Source of the DNA: Microbacterium murale
GTDB lineage: Bacteria; Actinomycetota; Actinomycetes; Actinomycetales; Microbacteriaceae
Length of the DNA: 64,000 bases
Assembly (NCBI RefSeq): GCF_014635185.1
Contig: NZ_BMCM01000001.1
Span: forward strand, 868,001-932,000
Direction of reading: 5' to 3'
Below the pieces are notes generated by a model, which saw only the letters and a list, made by a program, of their open reading frames with translations, was not told where the DNA came from and did not search any database. The position numbers and the translations under genes were made by a program. Below, in pieces: positions 52,465 through 62,089 of the stretch (positions are counted from its first letter, which is position 1; each line of letters opens with the position of its first letter).

Positions 52465-53400
52465 ATGGATCACTCACTTCACACCACTTCTACGACGCCC
52501 TCTGACGCCGTCTCGAGAAACGACCACCGCACTGCGCTGGTGCTCGCCGGCGCGGGCGCTGCGGGAAACGCCTGGCAGCTGGGCCTCATCGCGGGGCTGT
52601 CCGCTGCCGGGGTCGATCTCCATGCGGCGGACCTGATCATCGGGACCTCGGCCGGATCGACGGTGGCGGCCCAGATCACCAGCGGCACGCATCCGTCCGA
52701 CCTGTACGCCGCCATCATCGCCGAAACGCCCCCGCCGACTCCCCGGAGCACCGGTACGGATGCGAGGCGTGCTCCGCGTCTCTCGGGGCCGGCCTACATG
52801 GAGTGGTCAGACGCGATCATCGCCTCTGCGAAGGATGCATCCGACATGCGCCGCAGGTTCGCCATGGCCGCGCTCGAAAGGGACACGTCCGACGGAGCCG
52901 ATGGTGCGCGCTGGCGCAGCACAGTGGCGGCTCGGCTCCCGAACCACCACTGGCCGCGACAGCGAGTCCTCATCACAGCGGTCGACGCGCATACTGCCGA
53001 ACCTGTCGTGTTCGATCGCGACAGCGGAATCGAATTGGTGGATGCCGTCGCCGCCAGCACCTCTCCGATGACGCCGTACCCCATCGGTGAGAAGCGCTAT
53101 CTCAACGGCGCCTATCGTCGCGGCTCGAATGCCGACCTCGCGGCCGGCTACGCCCGGGTGCTCGTGCTGGACCCGTTCAGCGGCAGAACCAGGCAGCCAC
53201 TGGAGTGGGGCATGGACCTCGCGACCCAGGTCGATGAATTGCGCGCAGCCGGCAGCACAGTTGAGACCGTCTTTCCCGACGCCGGCTCCGGCGACGTGTT
53301 CAATGCCAATGCGCTGGATCCATCGACGCGTCCACCTGCCGCGCGTGGAGGCTACGTACAGGGGCGCGCCATGGCCGGCCAGTTGGGGGAGTTCGCCTGA
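52465..53400 (+). CDS. patatin-like phospholipase
   Basis: About 311 residues. It has the patatin oxyanion loop (ALVLAGAGAAGNAWQLGL), the nucleophile elbow GTSAGST (GXSXG) and a later LNGAYRRGSNADLA where most family members have DGG; here the Asp position reads Asn, then a nearby Asp may serve. Such enzymes hydrolyse acyl lipids. No signal peptide is evident. The ATG at 52465 was chosen because upstream sequence is the tRNA and its terminator. Confidence 0.85.
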   Translation: MDHSLHTTSTTPSDAVSRNDHRTALVLAGAGAAGNAWQLGLIAGLSAAGVDLHAADLIIGTSAGSTVAAQITSGTHPSDLYAAIIAETPPPTPRSTGTDARRAPRLSGPAYMEWSDAIIASAKDASDMRRRFAMAALERDTSDGADGARWRSTVAARLPNHHWPRQRVLITAVDAHTAEPVVFDRDSGIELVDAVAASTSPMTPYPIGEKRYLNGAYRRGSNADLAAGYARVLVLDPFSGRTRQPLEWGMDLATQVDELRAAGSTVETVFPDAGSGDVFNANALDPSTRPPAARGGYVQGRAMAGQLGEFA

Positions 53401-53404
53401 GGTC

Positions 53405-54304
53405 TCACAGCCCGAGCCGATCGAACGGGATGCCGCGCACCACGCGCCGCCATGGATGCTCGCCGAGTGTCCACAGCATCCGCCCCTCCGGATCGAGCGC
53501 GAGATCCTCGCAGCCGATCGGCAGTTGAACCTCGCTGCGCTGGAGCGCGGCGCCCTCGCCGTCCCACAGCGCACCCGGCTGCAGGCCGCGCGACTGCGAG
53601 ACGAATCGTCGATCACCCCACTGCACCGCGCCCTGCATACGCGCGATCTGCGGAGAGCCCTGGTCGACCAAGACGAACGAACCGTCGACATCGGCCGGGA
53701 TCGTGAACTCGCCGATGCGTCCGAGCTTGTCGCCGCGGTACTCGCCGATGAGCACGCGAGGCTGCGATGTGCCGCCCTCGTCGAACACCCGCCCGAGGAA
53801 CGAACACCGCAGTGGCACCGGATGCACCCGCACGCGAACAGCCGCCAGCGCCACCGCGCCGAAGCCGCGACCGCGGGCTCCGACCACGCGCCGCGCGGCA
53901 GCCCCGCGAAGCCGTCGCGATTCGCTGAGATCGAACTCCCAGATCCCCTGACCCGTGGCGGCGACGAACAGCCGATCACCGAACCAGGCGAGGCCGCCGG
54001 CGTGAATCTGGGCGGGGACGAGCTCGCCGTCCTCGCTTTCGATCGTGAGGGCGACATCGAGGTGCCGCGAGCGCTCCAGATCGATGAACGTCACTCGGGA
54101 TGCGAGATGCGCACCGCTCTTCTCCTTGCGGAACCAGCTCACCGCGAGCGTGCGGCGGCCCTGCCACGTTCCGAAGTCGACGCCCTGCGGATACCACTTC
54201 GTCGTGTACGTACGCGCACTGAGCCACTTCAGCTCCACGACACCACGGCGCCGGTGGCGCATCGGACGCCACATCGACCCGAAGAGCCCCGAGAGTCCGA
54301 ACAT
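53405..54304 (-). CDS. unknown 299-residue protein, possibly a beta-propeller
   Basis: I do not recognise a family. The chain alternates short strands and turns with repeated Gly/Trp/Asp segments (GLAWFGDRLFVAATGQGIWEFDL, VLIGEYRGDKLGRIGEF, CEDLALDPEGRMLWTLGEHPWRR), a pattern seen in beta-propellers. An Arg-rich patch follows in the centre. No membrane helix is clear. It is two bases downstream of the response regulator gene on the same strand, so it is probably expressed with the two-component pair. Confidence 0.75.
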   Translation of the reverse strand: MFGLSGLFGSMWRPMRHRRRGVVELKWLSARTYTTKWYPQGVDFGTWQGRRTLAVSWFRKEKSGAHLASRVTFIDLERSRHLDVALTIESEDGELVPAQIHAGGLAWFGDRLFVAATGQGIWEFDLSESRRLRGAAARRVVGARGRGFGAVALAAVRVRVHPVPLRCSFLGRVFDEGGTSQPRVLIGEYRGDKLGRIGEFTIPADVDGSFVLVDQGSPQIARMQGAVQWGDRRFVSQSRGLQPGALWDGEGAALQRSEVQLPIGCEDLALDPEGRMLWTLGEHPWRRVVRGIPFDRLGL

Positions 54305-54305
54305 C

Positions 54306-54908
54306 TCAGATCCAGCCGCGCTCTTCCGCGACCAGCACGGCCTGCTGGCGGGTGGTGACGTGAAGCTTGCCCAGCACGGTCGACACGTGGTTGCGCACGG
54401 TTCCAGGGGCGAGCGACAGTGCGCGCGCGATCTGCCCTGTCGTCTCGCCGCGCCGACCTGCCCGCAGCACGTCGAGTTCGCGGTCGGTCAGGGGGCTTCG
54501 TTCGTCGCTCAGCGCGTCGGCCGCGATCTCCGGATCGACGTAGCGCGCACCGGCCGCGACGCGCCGGATGACTTCGGCGACCTCGTCCGCCCCGCGTGAC
54601 TTCGGCAGGAACCCGGCGACCCCGGATGCCAGCGCTCGCCGCAGCACGCCCGGCCTGGCGTGACGCGTCACGACCACGCAGCGAATGGACGTCTGGCGCC
54701 GCAGGCGCTCCGCCACCTCGACCCCGTCGAGCCCCGGCATCTCCAGATCGAGCAGGCAGACGTCCGGTGTCAGGCGCAGGGCCTCCGAGAGAGCCTCCTG
54801 ACCGTCGGCGCATTCCGCCACCACGTCGATGTCGTCCTCCAGTCGCAGCAGAGCGGCCAGGGCCGAACGGATCATCGCCTCGTCATCGGCGAGCAGTACA
54901 CGGATCAT
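54306..54908 (-). CDS. response regulator, NarL/LuxR class
   Basis: The 200-residue regulator has receiver domain MIRVLLADDEAMIRSALAAL with phosphoacceptor Asp in DVCLLDLEMPGLDGVEVAE and Lys in GFLPKSRGADE, and a LuxR helix-turn-helix (LTDRELDVLRAGRRGETTGQIARALSLAPGTVRNHVSTVLGKL). It overlaps its kinase gene by four bases. The pair resembles DesR/DesK. Confidence 0.94.
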   Translation of the reverse strand: MIRVLLADDEAMIRSALAALLRLEDDIDVVAECADGQEALSEALRLTPDVCLLDLEMPGLDGVEVAERLRRQTSIRCVVVTRHARPGVLRRALASGVAGFLPKSRGADEVAEVIRRVAAGARYVDPEIAADALSDERSPLTDRELDVLRAGRRGETTGQIARALSLAPGTVRNHVSTVLGKLHVTTRQQAVLVAEERGWI

Positions 54909-56122
54909 CGCGCGTCCTCCCCCAGGTCTTCGACCGGAACGGTCACGACGACCGCGAACTCCTGCTTTCCGCGTCGTACTTCCAAGGTTCCCCCAGCTTC
55001 TGCGGCCCGCCGACCGACGCCCTCGAGCCCCGCGCCGTCACCGGACGCCGAGTTCCCGGCCGAGTCGTTCACGATCTCGTACCGCCACGACCCGCCGTCC
55101 CTCTTCAAGGAGAGCTGCGCCCACTTGCCGCCACCGTGACGCAGGACGTTGGTCGTGGTCTCACGGATGACGGGGCCGAGAACGGATGCCGGCGCATGAT
55201 CCGCCTCGGCATCGATGCTCGCCTCCGCCGACGTGCCGGCAGCGCGCAGCAGATCGACCGCGTTGGCGATCTCATCGCTCAGCGGCGCCGAACGGAACCG
55301 CATCGCGAGATCTCGGGTGCCCTGCTGTGCTTCGGCAACGCTCCCCCTCGCGGCGCGAAGCTGCTCGAGCGCAGCATCCGGGTCCTTCGTCATGAGCCGC
55401 TCGGCGAGTTCGAGCTGGAGCGCGATGACCTGAAGGTGATGTCCCTGCAGATCGTGCACGTCGGTCGCCACCCTCAGGCGCTCCTGCGTCGCCGCGAGGC
55501 GGCTCTCCGACGCGCGCGCCCGATCGAGGCGCACCAGCACGTCCCACCACCACAGGGAGGCGACGGTCATGGCCGGCAGGATCACGGAGAACGAGACGAG
55601 CGGACCGAAGGTCGTCATCGTGTCGGCCGGCGCCGTCCTGATGTCGATCACCGCGAGCCCGATGAGCACGACCGTGGCTGCGAGCATCACGCGCAGGCGC
55701 ACGCCCGACTGCCAGTTGAGGAGCATGAGCGACTGCAACAGCGGGAGAGCGCCGACGATCCACATCCCCGTGACGGTGCCGGCCGTGATCGCGTAAGCCA
55801 CCGTGATCAGAAGCGGCAGCAGCTGTCGGCGCCACAGCACCAGCGGCGCAGCATCCGTGCGGTGGCGATAGTCGACCATCAGCGCCACGGTCGACCCCAC
55901 CCACAGCAGTCCGCCGACGGTGACGGCGACCGATGCCGCCGGTGGACGGGCGACCGATGCCCACACCGCCAGCGTGGTGGCGAGCACGATGCCGATCTCG
56001 AAGACGAGCAGGGCCGCGATCGTGTAGTACCAGGTGGCCGTGATCCCCCTGTCGAGGCGCAGGGAACTGCGCTGCACCGCCGTCGGGGAGCCGTCGGGAA
56101 CGGGAGCGGACGAACGGGCCAT
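54905..56122 (-). CDS. sensor histidine kinase, DesK-like
   Basis: About 405 residues. Five or six N-terminal membrane helices are followed by a HisKA_3 domain with phosphoacceptor His in ATDVHDLQGHHLQVIAL and an ATPase domain with ETTTNVLRHGG (N box) and GDGAGLEGVGRRAAEAGG (G box). The many helices with small loops suggest sensing in the membrane, as in DesK. I chose ATG 56122 because longer frames run into unrelated upstream sequence. Confidence 0.9.
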   Translation of the reverse strand: MARSSAPVPDGSPTAVQRSSLRLDRGITATWYYTIAALLVFEIGIVLATTLAVWASVARPPAASVAVTVGGLLWVGSTVALMVDYRHRTDAAPLVLWRRQLLPLLITVAYAITAGTVTGMWIVGALPLLQSLMLLNWQSGVRLRVMLAATVVLIGLAVIDIRTAPADTMTTFGPLVSFSVILPAMTVASLWWWDVLVRLDRARASESRLAATQERLRVATDVHDLQGHHLQVIALQLELAERLMTKDPDAALEQLRAARGSVAEAQQGTRDLAMRFRSAPLSDEIANAVDLLRAAGTSAEASIDAEADHAPASVLGPVIRETTTNVLRHGGGKWAQLSLKRDGGSWRYEIVNDSAGNSASGDGAGLEGVGRRAAEAGGTLEVRRGKQEFAVVVTVPVEDLGEDAR

Positions 56123-56279
56123 GTCGACCACATTACGGCCATGACACATGTCACCCGTCGGCCGTGCGATCACCCCGGAAAGCGGTGACAGCGCCACACT
56201 TCTGCGCGTGAGAGGAAACCGATGGACTGGAGTCATCGCCGGGGAGACGCCCGGTCGGTTGCAACGACAGGAGCATCCC

Positions 56280-56837
56280 ATGAATCTCATCGAGACCTTC
56301 CAGAACCTGGTGGCCCAGGTGCCGGAGCTGGTGCAACCCCTCATCGTCGCCCTGGCCGGCGCGGTGCCCTTCATCGAAGGCGAGGGTGCAGCGACCATCG
56401 GCATCATCGGCGGCATCCATCCGGTGATCGCCGCAATCTCCGCGATCGTCGGGAATTTCCTCTGCGTTCTGGTGCTGGTGCTGCTGAGCTCAGGGGCGCG
56501 TAACGCGGTGGTCAGCCGCCACCACGAGCGCAAGGCGCGTCTGGCCGCTGAGGGCACCGCCGCAGGCAGCGTCACCGTGGTCGATGCGGAGGATGAGGCC
56601 GACGGCAGCCGCAGTGCTGCCCGCAAGGCGAAGTTCCGCCGGGCGCTCGACCGCTACGGCGTGCCGGGCGTCAGCCTGCTCGGCCCGCTCCTTCTCCCCA
56701 CGCAGTTCACGGCGACGATGCTCGCGGCATCCGGCGTCAGCAAGGCCCGTGTCCTGATCTGGCAGGCCGTCGCGATCGTCGGATGGACCACGATCCTCTC
56801 GGTCTTCATCGGCAGCGTCGTCCACGCCGTGAGCTGA
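56280..56837 (+). CDS. small membrane protein of the 'small multidrug efflux' annotation class
   Basis: About 185 residues. Two hydrophobic N-terminal segments with PFIEGEGAATIGIIGG, a central basic and acidic cytoplasmic loop (residues about 75-120), then GVPGVSLLGPLLLPTQFTATMLAASGV and a final helix. The arrangement resembles DedA/SNARE-associated-like small proteins (PFIEGE and GP...P motifs). The function is not established. It has a GACAGGAG ribosome site. Confidence 0.75.
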   Translation: MNLIETFQNLVAQVPELVQPLIVALAGAVPFIEGEGAATIGIIGGIHPVIAAISAIVGNFLCVLVLVLLSSGARNAVVSRHHERKARLAAEGTAAGSVTVVDAEDEADGSRSAARKAKFRRALDRYGVPGVSLLGPLLLPTQFTATMLAASGVSKARVLIWQAVAIVGWTTILSVFIGSVVHAVS

Positions 56838-56846
56838 GGACATCGC

Positions 56847-58604
56847 TCAGTCGCGTACTCCGAACAGGTCCTGACCGTGCTTCTGAAGCACCGCGTAGGC
56901 GTCGCCGTACGTGCGCGGCAGCTCGGCGCCGGGCTCGTACTTCTCCAGCAGCAGCCCGATGAGGCCGAGCGCCGGTGCGGTGAGCGGTCGATCGCGGTGT
57001 GCGGCATCCGTCGGCTTGGCGCGCCGTGCTTCCGGGTTCTTCGGCACATAAGGACTGTGCACGTCCGGCCAGAGCGCCGGTTGCCGAGGCGTCTTCAGCG
57101 TCACGGCATTGCGCATGCTGGGGGCGTCGGCGTCGCGACGGGTGAGCGGGCTGAGACCGTGCTGCTCGCAGAGCGTCTTGACGACCGATCCGTGGTGCAT
57201 CTCGTCGTTGATCACGGTTCCGGCGGCGGTGTGCGCCGAGATCACGATCGCGGGCACACGAGCGCCAAGGCGATCGAACGTGAAGCCCATCTCTCCGGGC
57301 TCCGCCGGTTTCGTCGGCGGCGTCGCGGCGGGTGGGGCGACGTGGTCGTAGATGCCGCCGTGCTCATCGAACGTGACCAGCAGCATGGTGTTCATCGCAT
57401 TCGAACCGTCGCTGGTGCTCGCGCCGCGAACCGAGGAGTAGACCTCCGCCAGCAGGGCCTCGGCGGCCCGGATGTCGGAGAGCGCACTGTCGTACGTGGC
57501 GCCGTCTGACTCGTGCACGACCTTCGGCCGGCTCACCGGCGGATGCATGTCGTTGTGGTCGAACACCATTCTGGGTTCGATGAACGCGTAGTCGGGGAGG
57601 TGCCCGGTACGGGCATCGTCATGGAACTGCTCCATGCTGCGGAAGTTCGTCTTCCAGTACTTCTCTATCGACGGTGCATGCAGCATCCCCGTGAGCGAGG
57701 CACCCTGATCGGCGTCGTAGTACACCCGCCAGATCTTCCCCGCATCCTCGAGGCGATTGAAGATCGTGGGCACCGCCGGCGCATCCAACCACTTCGACTG
57801 TCCGCCGTTGTGCACATTCGTCACGAAGCCGTGCGACGTGCTCGCATGGAAGAAGGAACGGTTGCAGAACGTCTGCGACGGCACGGCGCAGTGCCAGTGG
57901 TCGTAGACGGCGAAGCCGCGTGCGAGAGCGGAGATCACCGGCAGCATCTCGGGTGCGAAGCCGCCCATCACCGCCGCATACTCTTCCGGCGTCGGGTCCT
58001 TGCCCCGCTCCAATCGGAAGTTGATGATGTAATCGCGGACGAACCCCGACATGGTCGCCTCGCGCTTGTCGCGCGGCGCATTCCAGGGGGCAGCGAGGTC
58101 GTGAGCGGCTAGATCCGCGTTCGTGTCGGGGTCGACGACGTCGAACAGCTGGGTGTTGACGTGCGAGTAGAACTCGCCTGGATCAGGGTCGGGCTGACTC
58201 ATGATCTGATCGGTCGTGCCCTCATACACGTGTGCGGGCACCACCGTCCCGTCTGGTGCGGCATTGCTGTGGTCGCCGTTCTGCAGCCCTTCGAAGGTCT
58301 GACCGTTCGGTACGGAGTCGGCCGTGTAGAGCCTGCCGAGGACATGGTCGAAGCTGCGGTTCTCGAACATCAGCACGACGACGTGATCGAACCCAGGCTC
58401 GCGGCGAGCGGGCAGGGGCGTGAAGCCGTACGTGGCGTCGGGGTCGCCGTGGCCTTGGAAGCCCCGTGTGACGGCGGCTGCGCCGATCGCACCGGCCGCG
58501 ATGCCGGCGGCTCCGATGCCGGAAGCCCGCAGGAAGCTGCGTCGGGACTGCCGACCGGCGTGCTCGTCGCCGGCTTCGTCGCCGTGTTCGCCCGCATCCT
58601 CCAT
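56847..58604 (-). CDS. Tat-exported phospholipase C / phosphoesterase family protein
   Basis: The 585-residue protein has a twin-arginine signal (QSRRSFLRASGIGAAGIAAG) behind an acidic leader of about 20 residues. The phosphoesterase family core follows: FDHVVVLMFENRSFDHVLG (metal-binding Glu-Asn), HCAVPSQTFCNRSFFHAS, TFDEHGGIYDHV and LGARVPAIVISAH. Relatives are bacterial non-haemolytic phospholipases C and acid phosphatases; the substrate is undetermined. It is probably secreted. Confidence 0.9.
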   Translation of the reverse strand: MEDAGEHGDEAGDEHAGRQSRRSFLRASGIGAAGIAAGAIGAAAVTRGFQGHGDPDATYGFTPLPARREPGFDHVVVLMFENRSFDHVLGRLYTADSVPNGQTFEGLQNGDHSNAAPDGTVVPAHVYEGTTDQIMSQPDPDPGEFYSHVNTQLFDVVDPDTNADLAAHDLAAPWNAPRDKREATMSGFVRDYIINFRLERGKDPTPEEYAAVMGGFAPEMLPVISALARGFAVYDHWHCAVPSQTFCNRSFFHASTSHGFVTNVHNGGQSKWLDAPAVPTIFNRLEDAGKIWRVYYDADQGASLTGMLHAPSIEKYWKTNFRSMEQFHDDARTGHLPDYAFIEPRMVFDHNDMHPPVSRPKVVHESDGATYDSALSDIRAAEALLAEVYSSVRGASTSDGSNAMNTMLLVTFDEHGGIYDHVAPPAATPPTKPAEPGEMGFTFDRLGARVPAIVISAHTAAGTVINDEMHHGSVVKTLCEQHGLSPLTRRDADAPSMRNAVTLKTPRQPALWPDVHSPYVPKNPEARRAKPTDAAHRDRPLTAPALGLIGLLLEKYEPGAELPRTYGDAYAVLQKHGQDLFGVRD

Positions 58605-58610
58605 TCCCGA

Positions 58611-58616
58611 ACAATA
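58611..58616 (-). promoter_or_regulatory. -10-like hexamer for phospholipase gene
   Basis: TATTGT on the minus strand is six bases upstream of the ATG at 58604, with no ribosome binding site; a leaderless start is likely. Confidence 0.5.
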
Positions 58617-58708
58617 CTGCGGTCACACCCCGCTGGGCGAGGTGTCCAGAGCGCATGATCAACCTTTTGAGCGATGTCGGGATGGGGTGTCGCTGATGGG
58701 CTGGAAGC

Positions 58709-60781
58709 ATGACAGCTACTCGCGCGCGCCTACCCGACCGGCTCACGTCCCGGCGGGGCGCCTGGATCTCCCTCGGCATCGTGCTCCTCACCTTCGTGGC
58801 CCTGCTCGGTCTCTTCAGCCGTATCGACGGCCCGACCGGAAACGAGACGGCGCCGCCGGACTCCGAGTCGTCGCAGGTGAGCGCATTGCTGGACGAGTTC
58901 CCGAACGCGGATGAGCAGTCGGTGCTCGTGGTCGCGTCTCGAGCGGATGCCGCAGACCTCTCCCCCGCGGACGTCGCCGCGCTGGAGGACATCGTGCCGG
59001 CGCTCGACGCGCACACCGGTCTGGAGTCCTCGGGACCGACCGTGAGCGATGACGGCGCGGCCGCGGTCATCGTCGCGCCGATCACCGTCGGCGCCGACAA
59101 TGCCGAAACCGCCGAGATCATCAAGGACCTGCGCGCCGAGGTCGCGGGTCACGCGCCGACCGGACTGACGCTGCTGGTCACCGGAGGACCGGCATTCGGC
59201 GCCGACGTCACGAGCGCCTTCGACGGTGCCGACTTCACGCTGCTGCTCGTCACGATCCTCATCGTCGCGGTGCTGCTGATCGTCACCTACCGCTCCCCCA
59301 TCCTCTGGCTGCTCCCGCTGGTGATCGTCGCGTTCGCCGACCAGCTCGCCGGCAAGGTCACCGGCGCCGTCGGCAACCTGCTCGACCTGCAGTTCGACTC
59401 CGGGATCATCAGTGTGCTGGTCTTCGGCGCCGGCACGAACTACGCGCTGCTGCTCATCTCCCGCTACCGCGAGGAGCTGCTGGTCGACGACGATCACCGC
59501 ACGGCGCTCAGCGCCGCCTGGCGCAAGACCATGCCGGCGATCCTGGCGTCGAACATCACCGTGGTGCTGGCCCTGCTCACCCTGGCGCTCGCCGTCATCC
59601 CCGGCACCCGCGGCCTCGGCATCTCTTCCGCCGTCGGCCTGCTGATCGCGCTCGCCGCCGTGCTCTTCGCGCTCCCTCCCCTCCTGGCGGTGTGCGGACG
59701 CAGGGTGTTCTGGCCGTTCGTGCCGAAGCCCGGTGCGAATGCCGAACAGGGGAAGGTGTGGAAGGGCATCGCCACTTCGGTGATGCGCCGCCCGTGGCTG
59801 AGCCTCGGTGCCGGTGTGCTTGTGCTGGCGGTGATGGGTGCAGGCCTCGTGGGGACGACCGTGGGACTGAACCAGGTCGAGAAGTTCCGCGTGCAGTCCG
59901 AGTCCGCGGCCGGTCTCGAGGTGCTCGGCGATCATTTCCCGCCCGGGGAGTCCCAGCCGATCTTCATCGTCGCGAACACGGCAGAGGCCGAGAGCGTGCT
60001 CGACAGTGTGGACGAGGTCGACGGCGTGGTCCGTGCGCACCCGATCGGTGAGACGACCGATGGTGAGTTCACGAAGATCATGGTGACGGGCGAGTACGCA
60101 CCAGGGACACCCGAGAGCCTCGACCTCGTCACCGAACTGCGCGAGATCGTCCACGACGTGCCGGGAGCGGATGCCGCCGTCGGCGGTGCCGTGGCGACGG
60201 ATCTGGATGCCAGGGCAGGAAACCAGCAGGATCTGCTGCTCATCGCTCCGCTCGTGCTCGCCGTCAGCTTCATCGTGCTGCTCGTGCTGCTGCGCTCGCT
60301 GGTCGCGCCGGTGGTACTGCTTCTGATCAACGTCGGCAGCGCCGCAGCGGCGATCGGCGCAGGGTCGTGGCTGAGCCGGATGCTGTTCGATCAGCATGCG
60401 CTCGATCTGCAGGTGCCTCTGCTGGCATTCCTCTTCCTCGTCGCGCTGGGTATCGACTACACGATCTTCCTCGTGCACCGCGCCCGTGCGGAGGCCGAGC
60501 ATCACGGCACCCGCGAGGGGATGGTGCGGGCGGTCTCGCACACCGGTGCCGTCATCACCAGCGCCGGGATCGTGCTCGCGGCGGTGTTCGCGGCGCTCGG
60601 CGTGCTGCCGCTGGTGACTCTCGGTCAGCTCGGACTGATCGTCGGGGTCGGCGTGATCGTCGACACGCTGGTGGTGCGCACCGTCATCGTTCCGGCGGTG
60701 TTCGGGGTGCTCGGTGATCGGATCTGGTGGCCGCGGCGTGCGCCGGCTGATCTCACGCAGCCGCCGGCTGCGGGGCGCTGA
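58709..60781 (+). CDS. MMPL/RND-family transporter
   Basis: The 690-residue protein has the two-fold RND layout: one helix, an extracellular domain (residues about 40-165), five helices, then a second repeat with an extracellular domain after LVGTTVGLNQVEKFR. GAGTNYALLLISRYREEL and GIDYTIFLVHRARAEAEHHG are the proton-relay helix signatures (Asp/Tyr pairs) of MMPL proteins. It probably exports lipids or drugs by proton antiport. Its 3' end overlaps the convergent ligase gene by 29 bp. Confidence 0.93.
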   Translation: MTATRARLPDRLTSRRGAWISLGIVLLTFVALLGLFSRIDGPTGNETAPPDSESSQVSALLDEFPNADEQSVLVVASRADAADLSPADVAALEDIVPALDAHTGLESSGPTVSDDGAAAVIVAPITVGADNAETAEIIKDLRAEVAGHAPTGLTLLVTGGPAFGADVTSAFDGADFTLLLVTILIVAVLLIVTYRSPILWLLPLVIVAFADQLAGKVTGAVGNLLDLQFDSGIISVLVFGAGTNYALLLISRYREELLVDDDHRTALSAAWRKTMPAILASNITVVLALLTLALAVIPGTRGLGISSAVGLLIALAAVLFALPPLLAVCGRRVFWPFVPKPGANAEQGKVWKGIATSVMRRPWLSLGAGVLVLAVMGAGLVGTTVGLNQVEKFRVQSESAAGLEVLGDHFPPGESQPIFIVANTAEAESVLDSVDEVDGVVRAHPIGETTDGEFTKIMVTGEYAPGTPESLDLVTELREIVHDVPGADAAVGGAVATDLDARAGNQQDLLLIAPLVLAVSFIVLLVLLRSLVAPVVLLLINVGSAAAAIGAGSWLSRMLFDQHALDLQVPLLAFLFLVALGIDYTIFLVHRARAEAEHHGTREGMVRAVSHTGAVITSAGIVLAAVFAALGVLPLVTLGQLGLIVGVGVIVDTLVVRTVIVPAVFGVLGDRIWWPRRAPADLTQPPAAGR

Positions 60782-61877
60782 CGAGTGCGCGGAGCCCGGC
60801 GACGCCGGAATCACGATATGCGGCGCGCTGGCGCTCTGCGCCGTTCCCCTCGCGGAGGATGCGTGCGAGGTGCTCGTCCACGAATGCCCGGTCGTCGCTC
60901 AGTTCGAGTGCGGGTGCGACGGTTCCCCGCAGCGACTCGATCGCCTGGCGGGCGGAGAGCGGCTCGCCGGTCGCCGGATGCGCAAGCGTCGCATCCATCC
61001 CCCACCTCGCCGCCGACCACAGCGAGGTCTGAACGGCATCCGTGTCGTGCACGTGGCTGTCGGGTGGCGCTGTGTCGGCCAGCGCTGTGACGACCAGTGC
61101 TCTGCAGAGCGTGGCGAGCAGGAGCGTGTCGTCTGCCGAGAGCTGGGCGTCGAAGACCCGCAGTTCGAGAGTCGGATAGCGCGCGGACACACGGGCCGCC
61201 CACGCCACGGATGCCGCATCCGGAATGATGTGCGCACGGATCAGCCGATCCACGGTGGCGTGATAGTGATCCGCGTCGACGAACTGCGGCGGCGCCCCGA
61301 ACAGGGGCAGACGGCGCATGATGATGCTTCGCCAACTGTCATGACCGGTGTCACAGCCGTCTGCGAAGGGCGAGTTCGCCGACAGCGCGAGCAGCACCGG
61401 CAGCCATGGGCGAACCGCGTTCAGCGCACGGACCCTCGCCTCGGCATCCGGAACCTCGACATGCACATGCAGGCCGTTGACGTGATGGGTGTCGCTGATG
61501 CGCCCGAGCCAGTGCGCGATCTCGCCGTACCGGTCGGAGGCGTTCACGGTGCCTGTCGGGCCGACGCCGAACGGTGTGCCAGTGCCGACCGCCACCGCGC
61601 CGTTGCTGCGCGCGAAGTCGGTAAGCGCCGAGCGGCACGACCGCAACTGCTTCTCCGCCTCGGCGACCGTCTGCACGGGCGAAGTGGCGAATTCGACCTG
61701 CGAGGTGAGGAACTCCTTCTTCACAGCGCCTGTGCACTTCTCCGGCCGGGTGCTGCCGGGCGGAAACGTGCCCGTGCCACCGGTCAGCGCGTCGATCGCG
61801 GCGCTGCCAAGCGGCACGGGCACAAGCGTCTCCTCATCGAGGAGGGCGAACTCCTCTTCTATACCGAAACGCGTCAT
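60753..61877 (-). CDS. YbdK-type carboxylate-amine ligase (GCS2 family)
   Basis: The 374-residue ATP-dependent ligase belongs to the glutamate-cysteine ligase type 2 family: GIEEEFALLDEETL at the N-terminus, LRSCRSALTDFARSNGAVAVGTGTPF, HVNGLHVHVEVPD (metal ligands), and LELRVFDAQLSADDTLLLATLC. E. coli YbdK has weak glutamate-cysteine ligase activity; in an actinobacterium making mycothiol the true product is unclear. Confidence 0.9.
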   Translation of the reverse strand: MTRFGIEEEFALLDEETLVPVPLGSAAIDALTGGTGTFPPGSTRPEKCTGAVKKEFLTSQVEFATSPVQTVAEAEKQLRSCRSALTDFARSNGAVAVGTGTPFGVGPTGTVNASDRYGEIAHWLGRISDTHHVNGLHVHVEVPDAEARVRALNAVRPWLPVLLALSANSPFADGCDTGHDSWRSIIMRRLPLFGAPPQFVDADHYHATVDRLIRAHIIPDAASVAWAARVSARYPTLELRVFDAQLSADDTLLLATLCRALVVTALADTAPPDSHVHDTDAVQTSLWSAARWGMDATLAHPATGEPLSARQAIESLRGTVAPALELSDDRAFVDEHLARILREGNGAERQRAAYRDSGVAGLRALVSAPQPAAA

Positions 61878-61915
61878 GTCCGTGCTCCGGAAGGAGGAAA
61901 GCCGGAAGATCCGCC

Positions 61916-62089
61916 TCAGTGCTCGAAGGCGTCCTTCGCCTTGTCTCCGGCCTTCTTCAGATCGGCCTTCGCCTGCTCGGCCTTGCCCTCGGCTTCGAGC
62001 TTCTCGTTGTCCGTGGCCTTGCCGGCGCCCTCCTTGAAGTGACCGGCGATGTCCTCGGCGGTGTGCTTCGCCTTGTCTCCAATGCCCAT
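61916..62089 (-). CDS. CsbD-family stress protein
   Basis: The 57-residue hydrophilic protein MGIGDKAKHTAEDIAGHFKE... GKATDNEKLEAEGKAEQAKADLKKAGDKAKDAFEH is a typical CsbD/late-embryogenesis-like helix rich in Ala, Lys, Asp and Glu. Homologues are induced by general stress. GGAATGGAT precedes the ATG weakly. It lies 38 bases after the ligase start and might share its transcript. Confidence 0.88.
   Translation of the reverse strand: MGIGDKAKHTAEDIAGHFKEGAGKATDNEKLEAEGKAEQAKADLKKAGDKAKDAFEH

Noticed and set aside
58730-60814. 694-codon open frame antisense to the MMPL transporter gene
   Set aside because: Its composition (runs of His, Gln, Arg, Glu) is that of a shadow frame, and the plus-strand transporter explains the region.
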